DNA of 64,000 bases from Aneurinibacillus tyrosinisolvens. Lineage in GTDB: Bacteria; Bacillota; Bacilli; Aneurinibacillales; Aneurinibacillaceae. The notes beneath the pieces were generated by a model. It was given only the letters and a program-made list of their open reading frames with translations, was not told the DNA's origin and searched no databases. The stretch spans positions 1 through 64,000 of the forward strand of contig NZ_BBWZ01000013.1 of the NCBI RefSeq assembly GCF_001015055.1, in the 5' to 3' direction. This document shows, piece by piece, positions 50,589 to 59,252 of this stretch (position 1 is its first letter; the number at the start of each line of letters is the position of its first letter). Position numbers and translations under genes: made by a program.

Positions 50589-52511
50589 ATGAATCTTTTA
50601 ACGATAGAATCAGTTTCTAAATCATACGGCATGAAAACACTTTTTGAAAATATTTCTCTCGGCATCCACCAGGGAGACAGAATCGGGATTATCGGCGTGA
50701 ATGGCACGGGAAAGTCCACCCTGCTCAAAATTATCGCCGGCATGGTCCCACCGGACAGCGGGACAGTGACCACAGGAAATCAAGTACGGATTGAATACCT
50801 GGCCCAGCAGCCTGAATTTGATGAAGAGGGGACCGTTCTCGATCAGGTTTTCCCCGAAAGCTCCCCTGTCATGAAGCTTATTAAAGACTATTCACGCACA
50901 ATCGAACGGCTTGCGGCGGACCCTGGGAATTCGGCCCTGCAAAACCGCCTCGGTGAACTGAATCAGCAAATGGATACGGCGGAAGCATGGGACATCGAAA
51001 CGAACGCGAAAACGATTCTTACGCGCCTGGGCATCCACAATTTCTCCACGTCCGTCCACCAGCTTTCCGGCGGACAGCGCAAAAGGGTAGCGATGGCCCG
51101 AGCACTTATCAATCCGGCCGATTTACTTATTCTCGATGAGCCGACGAACCACATCGACAATGAAACGGTTGAGTGGCTGGAAGGGTACTTGTCCCGCTTC
51201 AAAGGCGCGCTTCTGCTCATTACCCATGACCGGTATTTTCTTGACAGGGTAGTCAATCGAATTATCGAAATTGATCAGGGCAAGCTGCATCCGTATGAAG
51301 GAAATTATACCTATTTCCTCGAGAAAAAGGCAGACCGAGAGGAAAGAGAGGCGGCGATGGAAGCGACGCGGCAAAATATTCTGCGTAGAGAGCTTGCCTG
51401 GCTGCGCCGCGGAGCAAAGGCAAGGACAACAAAACAGAAGGCCCGCATTGAACGGGCCGGAAAGCTGCAGGATGACAAACCGGCAGCTGCCGCGAAAAAT
51501 CTTGAAATCGCCTTAAAAACACAGCGCTTAGGCAAAAAAATCATCGAGCTGGACGAAGTGTCAATCATGCTTGACGGCAGGACACTCATCCATGATTTAA
51601 GCTACATTGCCGTCCCGCACGATCGTCTCGGAATTGTCGGGCCAAACGGCAGCGGAAAATCAACGCTGCTCAAGATGATTACAGGAAAGATAGCTCCGTC
51701 CAGCGGTTCGGTCGCACTCGGTCCTACGGTAAAAATTGGCTACTATGGCCAGGAAAATACGGAAATGGACGATGAGCAGCGTGTCATCGACTATATTAAA
51801 GAAGTGGCAGAAGTCATTCACTTAACGGATGGCAAAACCGTATCTGCAGGGCAGATGCTGGAGCGTTTCCTGTTTCCCCCGGCCCTCCAATGGAGCCCGA
51901 TTGGAAAGTTATCCGGCGGGGAAAAGCGCCGGCTGTACCTTCTGTGCATACTCATGGGCGAGCCGAACGTCCTCCTGCTGGATGAGCCGACAAATGATTT
52001 GGATATCCAAACGCTTTCCATTTTGGAAGACTATTTAGAGCAATTCAGCGGCGTTGTCATTATCGTTTCCCACGATCGTTATTTCCTCGATCGAACGGTT
52101 GAACGGTTATTTTCTTTCGAAGGAAACGGTACGGTAAAAGAATATACAGGTAACTACACCGATTACCTTGAGAAAAGAAAGCAGGATGAATCCGCAGCTT
52201 TGCCTGAACCCCAGAAAACAAAAAAGGAAACGAATCCCGACAACAAGGGGAAAGCGGACAAAGATGAAGGGCCACGAAAGCTCAGCTTTAAAGAACAAAG
52301 AGAATTCGAGAGCATTGAGCAAAAAATAGGTGAGCTTGAGGAACGCAGCACAGAACTGGAAGCCGCGATGGCACAAACCGTTACAGATTATGTAAAGCTG
52401 CAAGAATTGACCGACGAGAAAAAGAGAGTGGATGCCGAGCTGGAAGCTACCGTGGAACGCTGGGCTGAGCTTAGCATGCTGGTCGAGGAATTCAATAGCC
52501 GCAAAAAATAG
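50589..52511 (+). CDS. ABC-F family ATPase, YfmR/Uup type
   Basis: A 640-residue soluble protein with two ABC modules and no membrane part. Walker A motifs GVNGTGKSTLL and GPNGSGKSTLL, signatures LSGGQRKRVAMARAL and LSGGEKRRLYLLCIL, Walker B LLILDEPTNHID and VLLLDEPTNDLD, joined by the charged interdomain linker (about 250-320, LRRGAKARTTKQKARIERAG). A C-terminal coiled coil like that of Uup/YfmR follows (about 560-640). These proteins act at the ribosomal E site to relieve stalled translation. AAAAGGA lies 8 bases before the ATG at 50589. Confidence 0.94.
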   Translation: MNLLTIESVSKSYGMKTLFENISLGIHQGDRIGIIGVNGTGKSTLLKIIAGMVPPDSGTVTTGNQVRIEYLAQQPEFDEEGTVLDQVFPESSPVMKLIKDYSRTIERLAADPGNSALQNRLGELNQQMDTAEAWDIETNAKTILTRLGIHNFSTSVHQLSGGQRKRVAMARALINPADLLILDEPTNHIDNETVEWLEGYLSRFKGALLLITHDRYFLDRVVNRIIEIDQGKLHPYEGNYTYFLEKKADREEREAAMEATRQNILRRELAWLRRGAKARTTKQKARIERAGKLQDDKPAAAAKNLEIALKTQRLGKKIIELDEVSIMLDGRTLIHDLSYIAVPHDRLGIVGPNGSGKSTLLKMITGKIAPSSGSVALGPTVKIGYYGQENTEMDDEQRVIDYIKEVAEVIHLTDGKTVSAGQMLERFLFPPALQWSPIGKLSGGEKRRLYLLCILMGEPNVLLLDEPTNDLDIQTLSILEDYLEQFSGVVIIVSHDRYFLDRTVERLFSFEGNGTVKEYTGNYTDYLEKRKQDESAALPEPQKTKKETNPDNKGKADKDEGPRKLSFKEQREFESIEQKIGELEERSTELEAAMAQTVTDYVKLQELTDEKKRVDAELEATVERWAELSMLVEEFNSRKK

Positions 52512-52647
52512 CCGTAAAGGAGAGAAAAGGTCTCTCCCTTGTCTATCTTGACTGTCCTGTGATAAAATAAAATATCGCTTTATAACATGCACGGGGAATC
52601 CCGTTCACATAATAAGATGAGAAAATGAAGGGAAAGGAGGAAACTAC

Positions 52648-52833
52648 GTGGCTAAGAAATCAATGATCGTCAAGCAGCAACGCAAGCCAAAGTTTAAAGT
52701 ACAGGCATATACACGCTGTGAGCGCTGCGGACGTCCGCATTCCGTATACCGCAAGTTTAAGCTTTGCCGGATTTGCATTCGTGACCTTGCCTACCAGGGA
52801 CAGCTTCCCGGCGTAAAGAAAGCAAGCTGGTAA
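52648..52833 (+). CDS. rpsN: 30S ribosomal protein uS14, type Z
   Basis: A 61-residue S14 of the zinc-binding form, with the ligands in CERCGRPH and LCRICIR; the end ...LPGVKKASW is typical. The GTG start has AAAGGAGGAAACTAC upstream. Type Z S14 is normally encoded inside the spc ribosomal operon; here it stands alone between an ABC-F gene and a GyrI-like gene, so it is probably an extra copy. Sequence alone does not show whether the operon copy also exists. Confidence 0.95.
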   Translation: MAKKSMIVKQQRKPKFKVQAYTRCERCGRPHSVYRKFKLCRICIRDLAYQGQLPGVKKASW

Positions 52834-52859
52834 AACGAACGTTTATAAAAAGGTGGAAA

Positions 52860-52900
52860 CCCCTGGAAACGGCTAAATATAGCGTTTCCAGGGGTTTTAT
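52860..52900 (+). terminator. Terminator of rpsN
   Basis: CCCCTGGAAACG at 52860-52871 pairs with CGTTTCCAGGGG at 52883-52894, then TTTTATTTT. It touches the 3' end of the convergent GyrI-like gene. Confidence 0.92.
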
Positions 52901-53331
52901 TTTGCTCTTACATACAAGTCGTGCCCTTCTTCTGAACCGTTTTGTACATATCCGTAGTCAATTTTAAATTGATCTGTTTTGTACTTGTGTTCATCTGCCC
53001 ACCTATACATTTTAGAGAATGATTGAGCAATTTCCTGCAGGGATCCTTCATGATAATAATGAATATACTTTTGTTTTGGAATTAAACAGGTAACCATGCC
53101 TTCGGGGACTTCGTTATCTGCTTCCACTTCTACGCAAATAATCTGTGTGTATAATTCCGCCTCATACTGCAGACTAATATCCATCATTTTATCACGTACT
53201 CGATGATTAATTTCGTGAACACGCTGCTTAAAAACCTTCCAGGTGTCAGGCATTTCTTTATGTAAGCCCTGCCAATCAGCTACCACCTGGATTCCCACTA
53301 CTTTAAATCCATCTTTTTCAATGATTTCCAT
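52897..53331 (-). CDS. GyrI-like effector-binding domain protein
   Basis: A 144-residue stand-alone GyrI-like/SRPBCC ligand-binding domain. The visible pattern is IIEKDGFKVVGIQVVADWQG, then YTQIICVEVEADNEVPEGMV and the final IDYGYVQNGSEEGHDLYV. Such proteins bind small hydrophobic or toxic compounds or, like SbmC, protect gyrase. GGGAG lies 9 bases before the ATG at 53331; the ATG at 53340 directly abuts that site and is not used. A perfect palindrome is found between it and the divergent hydrolase gene. Confidence 0.8.
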   Translation of the reverse strand: MEIIEKDGFKVVGIQVVADWQGLHKEMPDTWKVFKQRVHEINHRVRDKMMDISLQYEAELYTQIICVEVEADNEVPEGMVTCLIPKQKYIHYYHEGSLQEIAQSFSKMYRWADEHKYKTDQFKIDYGYVQNGSEEGHDLYVRAK

Positions 53332-53448
53332 CTTAATCATCTCCCATATAAGGCAGTGTAGTTAAAGTGAGTTTATTCTATATTATCATATCTTACAGAT
53401 GATTTTGTTAATTTGATAAAATCATACCTTTATTATCTATAATCGATT

Positions 53449-53464
53449 ACCCTTATATAAGGGT
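53449..53464. promoter_or_regulatory. Perfect 16-base palindrome in the divergent spacer
   Basis: ACCCTTATATAAGGGT, with CGAT and ATCG as further complementary flanks. It sits 118 bases from the GyrI-like gene and 98 bases from the hydrolase gene, so a dimeric regulator bound here could act on both. No regulator gene is adjacent. Confidence 0.5.
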
Positions 53465-53561
53465 GGATCGACTCCCATAGCTTCTGGTTTAAAAGGAATT
53501 TCTTATCATGGTGTCGAAACCATATATAGAATAGTAAAGAGAAGAACAGGAGGGCTGCAAA

Positions 53562-54665
53562 GTGGAGAATGCAATCGAAACGGAAAGAGAAGTCCAATTT
53601 AATGTAAAGAATGGTGCCGGCCGCATCCTTTTAAACCGCCCCAAAGCATTGAATGCCCTATCCGCCGGGATGGTAGCTGAAATCGGCGAGCAGCTCGCCA
53701 GGTGGGAGAATGATGATTCCGTTGCCCTCGTTTATGTTGAAGGAGCTGGAGAAAAAGGCCTCTGTGCGGGAGGGGATATGCGCTCGTTTTATGATAAAAA
53801 GGATGACAATGTCGAAGCACATGCGCTTGATTTTTTTGCCACCGAATATAAAATGAACGTGGCGCTTCACCGGTATCCTAAACCGATTCTCGCCTACATG
53901 AACGGAATTGTGATGGGCGGAGGAATTGGCATTTCCATTTTCGCGAGCGAACGGATTGTTACGGAGCGATCTAAGCTATCGATGCCTGAGATGAATATCG
54001 GCTTTTTCCCGGATGTGGGAGGAAGCTATTTTTTAAACCAGATGCCCGGTTATACCGGCCGTTATCTTGCACTAACCGCTTATTTGTTTAACGGTGCGGA
54101 TGCCCTCTATTTTGGAGCCGCCGATCACTATATCGAATCCGCTAAGTGGGACGAGCTGCGGATGGACATCGAGCAGCACAACTGGATTGCGGAGAATGAC
54201 GTGGCAGGCGAACTCAAAAAACGTATTCAAACATACGCAGCAGATGCGATTCCCGAATCATCGCTCTCTAAAAACCAGGAGAAGATCGACGCGCATTTCC
54301 GCTACGATTCTGTTGCTGAAATTATCACTTCCCTTGAAAAAGCGGCACACGAAGGGGATAGCTGGGCGGACGAGACAGCCAGGGTGATCCGCAGTAAGTC
54401 GCCGGTTTCCATGGCCGTCGCCCTTGAGCAGGTAATCCGCGGCAAGGATAAGCCCATTGCCGATTGCTTTCGGATGGAGATGAATATGAGCATGAATTTT
54501 ATGCACAGCCATGATTTTTACGAAGGCGTCCGTTCCGTGCTGGTGGATAAGGATCGGAATCCTCAATGGCAGCCGGCATCCATCGAGGAAGTGACACGTG
54601 AAAGTGTTGAAGCATTTTTTAAAAGCCCCTGGCAGGATGAAAATCACCCGCTCCGCGATTTGTAA
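53562..54665 (+). CDS. Enoyl-CoA hydratase/isomerase family, 3-hydroxyisobutyryl-CoA hydrolase-like
   Basis: A 367-residue crotonase-fold protein of the HIBCH group, which acts in valine breakdown. Diagnostic parts are RILLNRPKALNALSAGMV, the oxyanion-hole region GLCAGGDMRSFYD, MNGIVMGGGIGIS with MPEMNIGFFPDVGGSYFLNQ and the C-terminal DFYEGVRSVLVDKDRNPQW. The GTG start at 53562 follows AGGAGGG. Length (about 350-380) separates the group from simple hydratases (~260). Confidence 0.92.
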   Translation: MENAIETEREVQFNVKNGAGRILLNRPKALNALSAGMVAEIGEQLARWENDDSVALVYVEGAGEKGLCAGGDMRSFYDKKDDNVEAHALDFFATEYKMNVALHRYPKPILAYMNGIVMGGGIGISIFASERIVTERSKLSMPEMNIGFFPDVGGSYFLNQMPGYTGRYLALTAYLFNGADALYFGAADHYIESAKWDELRMDIEQHNWIAENDVAGELKKRIQTYAADAIPESSLSKNQEKIDAHFRYDSVAEIITSLEKAAHEGDSWADETARVIRSKSPVSMAVALEQVIRGKDKPIADCFRMEMNMSMNFMHSHDFYEGVRSVLVDKDRNPQWQPASIEEVTRESVEAFFKSPWQDENHPLRDL

Positions 54666-54669
54666 TAGG

Positions 54670-54713
54670 AAACAACAAAAAGCCGTTCGAGAAATAAATC
54701 GAACGGCTTTTTG
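54670..54713. terminator. Bidirectional terminator
   Basis: An 18-bp perfect stem: 54670-54687 with 54696-54713, A-rich at the 5' foot and T-rich at the 3' foot on both strands (core AAAGCCGTTCGA / TCGAACGGCTTT). It serves the hydrolase gene and the convergent nfo gene. Confidence 0.92.
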
Positions 54714-54714
54714 T

Positions 54715-55818
54715 TTACTCTGCGCCCGCAAGCCAGGCGATAATTCGCTTGTTGATTCCTTCTTCCGACTCGTCGGGCAGTAAATCCTCACACGCCACCA
54801 TATCGAACAGCTTTTCGAGCGGCTCACGCGGGTCTTCCTTTTTCATTTTTTTATCCTTTAGCAGTTCCCAGTTAAGCAAAACATAATCGCGGCGGTCAAT
54901 ATCCTGCTTCTTGAAATAAGACGTCAGCAGCTCTACATCGCCAAGAAAGTTTTGCGAGAACCGTTCTTCAAGGCCATGGCGCAGCAGGGCAATCTCAACC
55001 TCGTACATCGGGGATTGATCGGTTTTGTTTTTTCCAACCCATGGTGTTTCAAGGATTACCGGTTTACCTTTCGCCGCCTCATGGTGAACGATGTAATCGA
55101 TCGCTTTAAAACCAATCATGCCGGAGCCGATAGGGGTGTGGCGATCCTTCGCGTCCCCTCTGAAGTTTTTGCTGTCATTTATATGGAATACAGCCAGCCG
55201 ATCCAGTCCAATGATTTTGTCGAATTGTTCCATGACACCGTCGAAGTCATTGACAACATCATACCCGGCGTCGTGTGTATGGCAGGTGTCAAAGCAAACG
55301 GTCAGTTTGTCATTGAGCTTTACTTTGTCGATAATAGCGGCTAATTCTTCAAAGCGGCGCCCGATTTCCGTACCTTTGCCCGCCATCGTTTCCAAAGCGA
55401 TGTTTGTGGTTTGTCCTTCATGAAGCACCTCGTTGAGCCCCTCGGCGATTCGCTCAATTCCATATTCGGCATCCTTATCTGTATAAGCGCCCGGATGGAG
55501 GACAATATTTTTAACCCCTATGTATTCGGCCCGTTTAATTTCTTCCCGTAAAAATGTCACCGCTAACTCGAACGTATTGGATTTATAGGAACCCAGATTG
55601 ATAATGTAAGGGGCGTGGACGACAATGTCGTCAATCCCGTGTTTTCTCATGATTTCAAGGCCTTCTTCAACAAAATGCTCTTCCATCGGCTTGCGCCTCG
55701 TATTTTGTGGAGCTCCGGTGTAGACCATAAAGGAAGTAGAGCCGTAGCTTGCGGCTTCCTGTACTGCATTTAGCAATCCCTGTTTCGAAAAAGATACGTG
55801 TGACCCGATTTTTAGCAT
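54715..55818 (-). CDS. nfo: Endonuclease IV with C-terminal extension
   Basis: A 367-residue AP endonuclease (Nfo) that cuts DNA at abasic sites. The TIM-barrel zinc ligands are in [65 protein letters not shown] and VILETP. The core ends near residue 297, the normal length of the enzyme; a further ~70 residues ([20 protein letters not shown], then a Lys/Glu-rich stretch) form an extra domain. The ATG at 55818 is preceded by AAGGAGTGAAATTAC. Confidence 0.93.
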   Translation of the reverse strand: MLKIGSHVSFSKQGLLNAVQEAASYGSTSFMVYTGAPQNTRRKPMEEHFVEEGLEIMRKHGIDDIVVHAPYIINLGSYKSNTFELAVTFLREEIKRAEYIGVKNIVLHPGAYTDKDAEYGIERIAEGLNEVLHEGQTTNIALETMAGKGTEIGRRFEELAAIIDKVKLNDKLTVCFDTCHTHDAGYDVVNDFDGVMEQFDKIIGLDRLAVFHINDSKNFRGDAKDRHTPIGSGMIGFKAIDYIVHHEAAKGKPVILETPWVGKNKTDQSPMYEVEIALLRHGLEERFSQNFLGDVELLTSYFKKQDIDRRDYVLLNWELLKDKKMKKEDPREPLEKLFDMVACEDLLPDESEEGINKRIIAWLAGAE

Positions 55819-55946
55819 GTAATTTCACTCCTTATCGCTTTATTCTAACAGAAAATGCGTTTCCTTTGCAGCAATGCACTGGAATAAACAAATACTTATC
55901 TATATACTTGGAATTATAAAAGCAGCAAAAGGATGGAGTGAGCAGG

Positions 55947-56873
55947 TTGAAAGGAAAAGTAGTAAATCATATTCACGAACTCATCGGCGAGACACCCATC
56001 GTTCGTATTCGCAGATTAACCGGTCCGAATGATGCCGACGTATATGTAAAGCTTGAGAAGTTTAATCCAAGCGGGAGTGTAAAAGATCGTGCCGCCTATT
56101 ATATGATGGCGAAAGCAGAGGAAGAGGGTGCTCTGCGAGAAGGCGCGACGATTATTGAACCGACGAGTGGAAACACCGGTATTGGATTGGCGATGAATGC
56201 GGCTGCGAAAGGGTATCGCTGCATTCTGGTTATGCCCGATAATATGACGAAGGAAAGGATCCGCATTCTGCAGGCGTACGGAGCCGAGGTTGTGCTGACA
56301 CCGGCAGAAGAGAAAATGCCTGGCTCGATCCGGAAAGCCCGGGAGCTGGCTGAGAAAATCCCTGGAAGCTTTATCCCGATGCAGTTTGAAAACGGCGCAA
56401 ATCCGGAGATTCACCGCAAAACCACTGCCCCCGAGATCTTAGAACAAATGGATCGCCGTCTCGATGTTTTTGTCTCTACAGCGGGAACGGGCGGAACCAT
56501 TACCGGGACAGGGGAAGCGTTAAAAGAGCAGCTTCCTGATCTGCGCATCGTGGTCGTCGAACCTAAGGGTTCACCGGTACTGTCTGGAGGGAAACCGGGT
56601 CCTCATAAACTTGTGGGAACAAGCCCCGGTTTTATCCCTTCCATCCTTAATCAGAATGTATACGATGAGATTATGCAGTGCGAAGACGACGACGCCCTGC
56701 ATACGATGCGGAATCTGGCCGCAAAAGAAGGCATTCTTGTCGGACCGTCAGCGGGAGGTGCCGTATATGCAGCGCTTCAACAAGCCAAGAAGCAGGGAAA
56801 AGGCAAACGGATCCTTGCCATTGCTGCCGATTCCGGGGAAAGGTATTTAAGCATGGATATTTTCAATCCTTAA
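55947..56873 (+). CDS. cysK: Cysteine synthase (O-acetylserine thiol-lyase)
   Basis: A 308-residue PLP enzyme that makes cysteine from O-acetylserine and sulfide. The PLP lysine is in NPSGSVKDRAAYYM, the substrate loop is EPTSGNTGIGLAM, and the phosphate-binding loop is TAGTGGTITGTGEAL. A GTG at 55938 is also in frame but overlaps GGATGGAG; the TTG at 55947 is eight bases from that site and is used. The AGRSLHGVGSSPGF-like block and length agree with CysK; cystathionine beta-synthase-like paralogues cannot be excluded. Confidence 0.92.
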   Translation: MKGKVVNHIHELIGETPIVRIRRLTGPNDADVYVKLEKFNPSGSVKDRAAYYMMAKAEEEGALREGATIIEPTSGNTGIGLAMNAAAKGYRCILVMPDNMTKERIRILQAYGAEVVLTPAEEKMPGSIRKARELAEKIPGSFIPMQFENGANPEIHRKTTAPEILEQMDRRLDVFVSTAGTGGTITGTGEALKEQLPDLRIVVVEPKGSPVLSGGKPGPHKLVGTSPGFIPSILNQNVYDEIMQCEDDDALHTMRNLAAKEGILVGPSAGGAVYAALQQAKKQGKGKRILAIAADSGERYLSMDIFNP

Positions 56874-56887
56874 AATTTAAAAAACCT

Positions 56888-56952
56888 AAAAAGCAAAGGT
56901 AAGCAAACATATTAATCCTACTTAATATGTTTGCTTACCTTTGCTTTTTTAG
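56888..56952 (+). terminator. Very long perfect hairpin, terminator of cysK
   Basis: Positions 56888-56915 and 56922-56949 are complementary over 28 bases with loop TCCTAC; the 5' foot is A-rich and the 3' foot ends in T6. Such a long AT-rich stem is unusual for a simple terminator. Confidence 0.85.
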
Positions 56953-57013
56953 AATATGAAATTACACAAATGAACAACTTAAGAAAAGCTAAATGATATT
57001 AAGGAGGGATACT

Positions 57014-57642
57014 ATGACACCCGAACAGAGTAGTTACTTACAAAAAATATATAGAATGCAAGAAGATCTTACAAGGGCATCGACTGACTACTGGCGGAAA
57101 TATTCCAATATGGGAACCTGGCAATTCTGGGTAAGTTTAGCTATGCTTATCCTGCCTTTAGTTATCCTGTATTTTTTGCTCGACAGGAAAAAGGCGTTTC
57201 GTATCGGTTTTTTTGGCTTGAATGTTCATGTTTGGTTTACTCATATCGATAATATAGGGATAAGACTTGCATTATGGAGCTATCCACATCATGCCATTCC
57301 CTTAACGCCTACAAGCTTTGGTTTAGATGCCGCTTTAGTCCCCGTCGTTTATATGCTGGTTTATCAATGGACAATTAACCATGATAAAAACCCCTACATA
57401 TATTTAACAGGCTTAGCGTCGTTTTTGCCTTCCTATTCAAACCACTGTTATCCGCCGCCGGATTATTCGATTTGAATAGGGGAATGAATTATTTTTATCT
57501 ATTTCTTGGATACATGGTTATTATGTTGTTATCTCTTTGGATCACAAAGTTTTTTCTTTATCTCCAGAAAGAACAGGGAACACCCCCTAAAGGTGAGCTT
57601 AGTCTGTGGAAAACGATTGGCAATAAAGAAAAAGCAAAATAA
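57014..57642 (+). pseudogene. CBO0543-like membrane protein, frameshifted
   Basis: A membrane protein of about 209 codons interrupted near its three-quarter point. The first frame (57014-about 57415) starts MTPEQSSYLQKIYRMQEDLT and has four hydrophobic segments (WQFWVSLAMLILPLVILYF first); from about 57420 the sequence continues only in another frame, reading VFAFLFKPLLSAAGLFDLN and ending LWKTIGNKEKAK at 57642. One added base near 57415-57422 restores the whole frame. AAGGAGGGATACT precedes the ATG. The family (CBO0543-like) is common in spore formers and of unknown function. Confidence 0.72.
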
Positions 57643-57668
57643 CCCCGGCCATTATCAGCCGGGTTCTT
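57643..57668. terminator. Weak bidirectional terminator
   Basis: CCCGGC at 57644-57649 pairs with GCCGGG at 57658-57663, between the convergent membrane protein and hydrolase genes. TTCTT follows on the plus strand; on the minus strand the tail is GTTATTTTG. Confidence 0.55.
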
Positions 57669-57689
57669 CCGTATAAGCAAACTTGATAA

Positions 57690-58514
57690 CTAAATGATCC
57701 AATCGCTCCAGTTTGCAGATTTCCCTTCCATTCGCTCCAGCCAGCTGCCGGTTACGGCAAGCAGCTCCTCTGTAGCATCAAATGTAGAGAAGGTATGATC
57801 AGCTCCGTTAATGACATGCTTCTCGCATGTTCCTGTCACCCGGTGGCGAAGCACCCGCTCATATAAATAGCAATAATCTACGGGAATGACTTCGTCTCCT
57901 GACCCGTGGACAATAAGCACATCCCGCAAAAACCGGTGTCCCGGGGTGAGAGGATGGTGTTTCGTTAAAGAAGTGAAAAATCGCTCGGTCAGTAAATACC
58001 CTAAGTAATCGATCGCTCCACGCTCGTGAATTCTCTCATACGTTTCCTGTCCGACAACCCGCACAATATCGCTAAAAGGGTGCGCAACAGGTGACCATAA
58101 AACAAGCGACGTCACGCGCGTATCCTTCTCCGCGGTCAGAAGAGCGACAGCACCGCCGAGGCTGTGCCCAAGCAAATAGACGCGCGACTTGTCCACACAA
58201 TCAATTCCGAGTGCGTAATCAAGCACATACCGGGTTTGCTCGATTAAAATGTCAAGTCCTCCGTCGCCATACGCTCCTGAGCTTTCCCCGCAGCCGCCGT
58301 AGTCAAACCGGATCGCGAGACAGCCCTTGGAAGCTAAATCACGCGCCGCCTTCACAAAAAGCCGGTTAGCACCGATTCGGCTGCCGGTAAATCCATGGCA
58401 GACAATGACAAGCGGCCAGTTTTTATTTTTCAATTTCTCTTTCCCGCATGTTGGATAATGGAGTGTGGCGGCAAGCTTTACCGTATCGCATTCAATCGTG
58501 ACAACCCGTTCCAT
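57690..58514 (-). CDS. Alpha/beta hydrolase
   Basis: A 274-residue serine hydrolase. The nucleophile elbow is GHSLGGAVALL, the oxyanion part is VIVCHGFTGSRIGANRLFV, the acid is in VIVHGSGDEVIPVDY and the His is in VINGADHTFS. AGGAGGATTTTC fixes the ATG at 58514; the open frame reaches 58706 but over an AT-rich spacer. It is most like the YitV/FrsA-type esterases and peptidase-like hydrolases; the substrate is unknown. Confidence 0.9.
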   Translation of the reverse strand: MERVVTIECDTVKLAATLHYPTCGKEKLKNKNWPLVIVCHGFTGSRIGANRLFVKAARDLASKGCLAIRFDYGGCGESSGAYGDGGLDILIEQTRYVLDYALGIDCVDKSRVYLLGHSLGGAVALLTAEKDTRVTSLVLWSPVAHPFSDIVRVVGQETYERIHERGAIDYLGYLLTERFFTSLTKHHPLTPGHRFLRDVLIVHGSGDEVIPVDYCYLYERVLRHRVTGTCEKHVINGADHTFSTFDATEELLAVTGSWLERMEGKSANWSDWII

Positions 58515-58737
58515 GAAAATCCTCCTAAAGTCAAAATCTCCAGTCCGGTAAGAAACAAAAAGGCTGTTTATATTTTCAGATTTATTATCCGAAGTATACT
58601 GCAAGCGAAAACCTTCGTCAATGTTTATATTGATAATTCTTATATAAATAATCGGATTTGTTTTGACAGAAACAAAAACGAAGGATAGAACTGCTGTCTG
58701 TTCCACTTTTTCTCAAGATGTATTATTATTATTAATA

Positions 58738-58764
58738 AATACATACAATTTTCATAACACGCCA
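58738..58764. repeat. AT-rich inverted repeat
   Basis: ATGTATT at 58738-58744 and AATACAT at 58758-58764 flank a TTA-rich centre. It lies 64 bases before the small-protein gene and could be an operator or simply AT-rich promoter DNA. Confidence 0.3.
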
Positions 58765-58827
58765 AACAACGATTGTATACAGACCATCATCAAAGTGTTA
58801 TTTTGCCGATATCACGGAGGGACAGCG

Positions 58828-59064
58828 ATGCAAAAATACATTGAAGGAAAGCTTACATTTGTTGAAGGAAAAGGGGTGCTTATCGTTGAAGACGGCAGCA
58901 CCATTCCGCTCGCCGAAGGCATACTCATCCAGGTCATGGACGAATTATACGGGTGGACAGACGGATTCTTCCAGAACGGCAAGGGGTTTCTCCATAGCAG
59001 GGGCACCGATGAACTGCAGCCCGGAGATCGAATTCGAATGAAGAAAGAGGCATTTATTTCATAA
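58828..59064 (+). CDS. Hypothetical 78-residue protein
   Basis: Not recognised. A small, beta-rich soluble protein (YIEGKLTFVEGKGVLIVEDG, ELQPGDRIRMKKEAFI) with no Cys. The ATG at 58828 has ACGGAGGGACAGCG upstream, which supports translation; the longer frame from 58663 runs through the promoter region. It lies between the divergent hydrolase and serC. Confidence 0.7.
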   Translation: MQKYIEGKLTFVEGKGVLIVEDGSTIPLAEGILIQVMDELYGWTDGFFQNGKGFLHSRGTDELQPGDRIRMKKEAFIS

Positions 59065-59096
59065 TATAATGATTGGCGGAAAAGATATTGTTCGTC

Positions 59097-59128
59097 TTTT
59101 CCTCTTTTTTTTCTAAAAAAGAGGAAAA
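59097..59128. other. Hairpin in the spacer before serC
   Basis: TTTTCCTCTTTTTT at 59097-59110 pairs with AAAAAAGAGGAAAA at 59115-59128, loop TTCT. Neither strand has a T-run after the stem, so this is not a standard terminator; it may be part of the serC leader or the end of the small-protein transcript. Confidence 0.4.
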
Positions 59129-59252
59129 AATGAAGAAAAAATGAATTTTTTGCCCTGTTTTTTTTAAATTTCGATAACATCCCTTTTCATTTAAATCGAT
59201 TAGGTGTAGGATAGATACAACGTTTTTATATATGACAAGGAGTGAGAGGAAA

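Noticed and set aside
54258-54827. 189-codon minus-strand ORF
   Set aside because: Crosses the bidirectional terminator and is antisense to the HIBCH-like gene.
59097-59128. Hairpin before serC as a terminator
   Set aside because: The stem is followed by A-rich, not T-rich, sequence on the plus strand and by GACGAAC on the minus strand.
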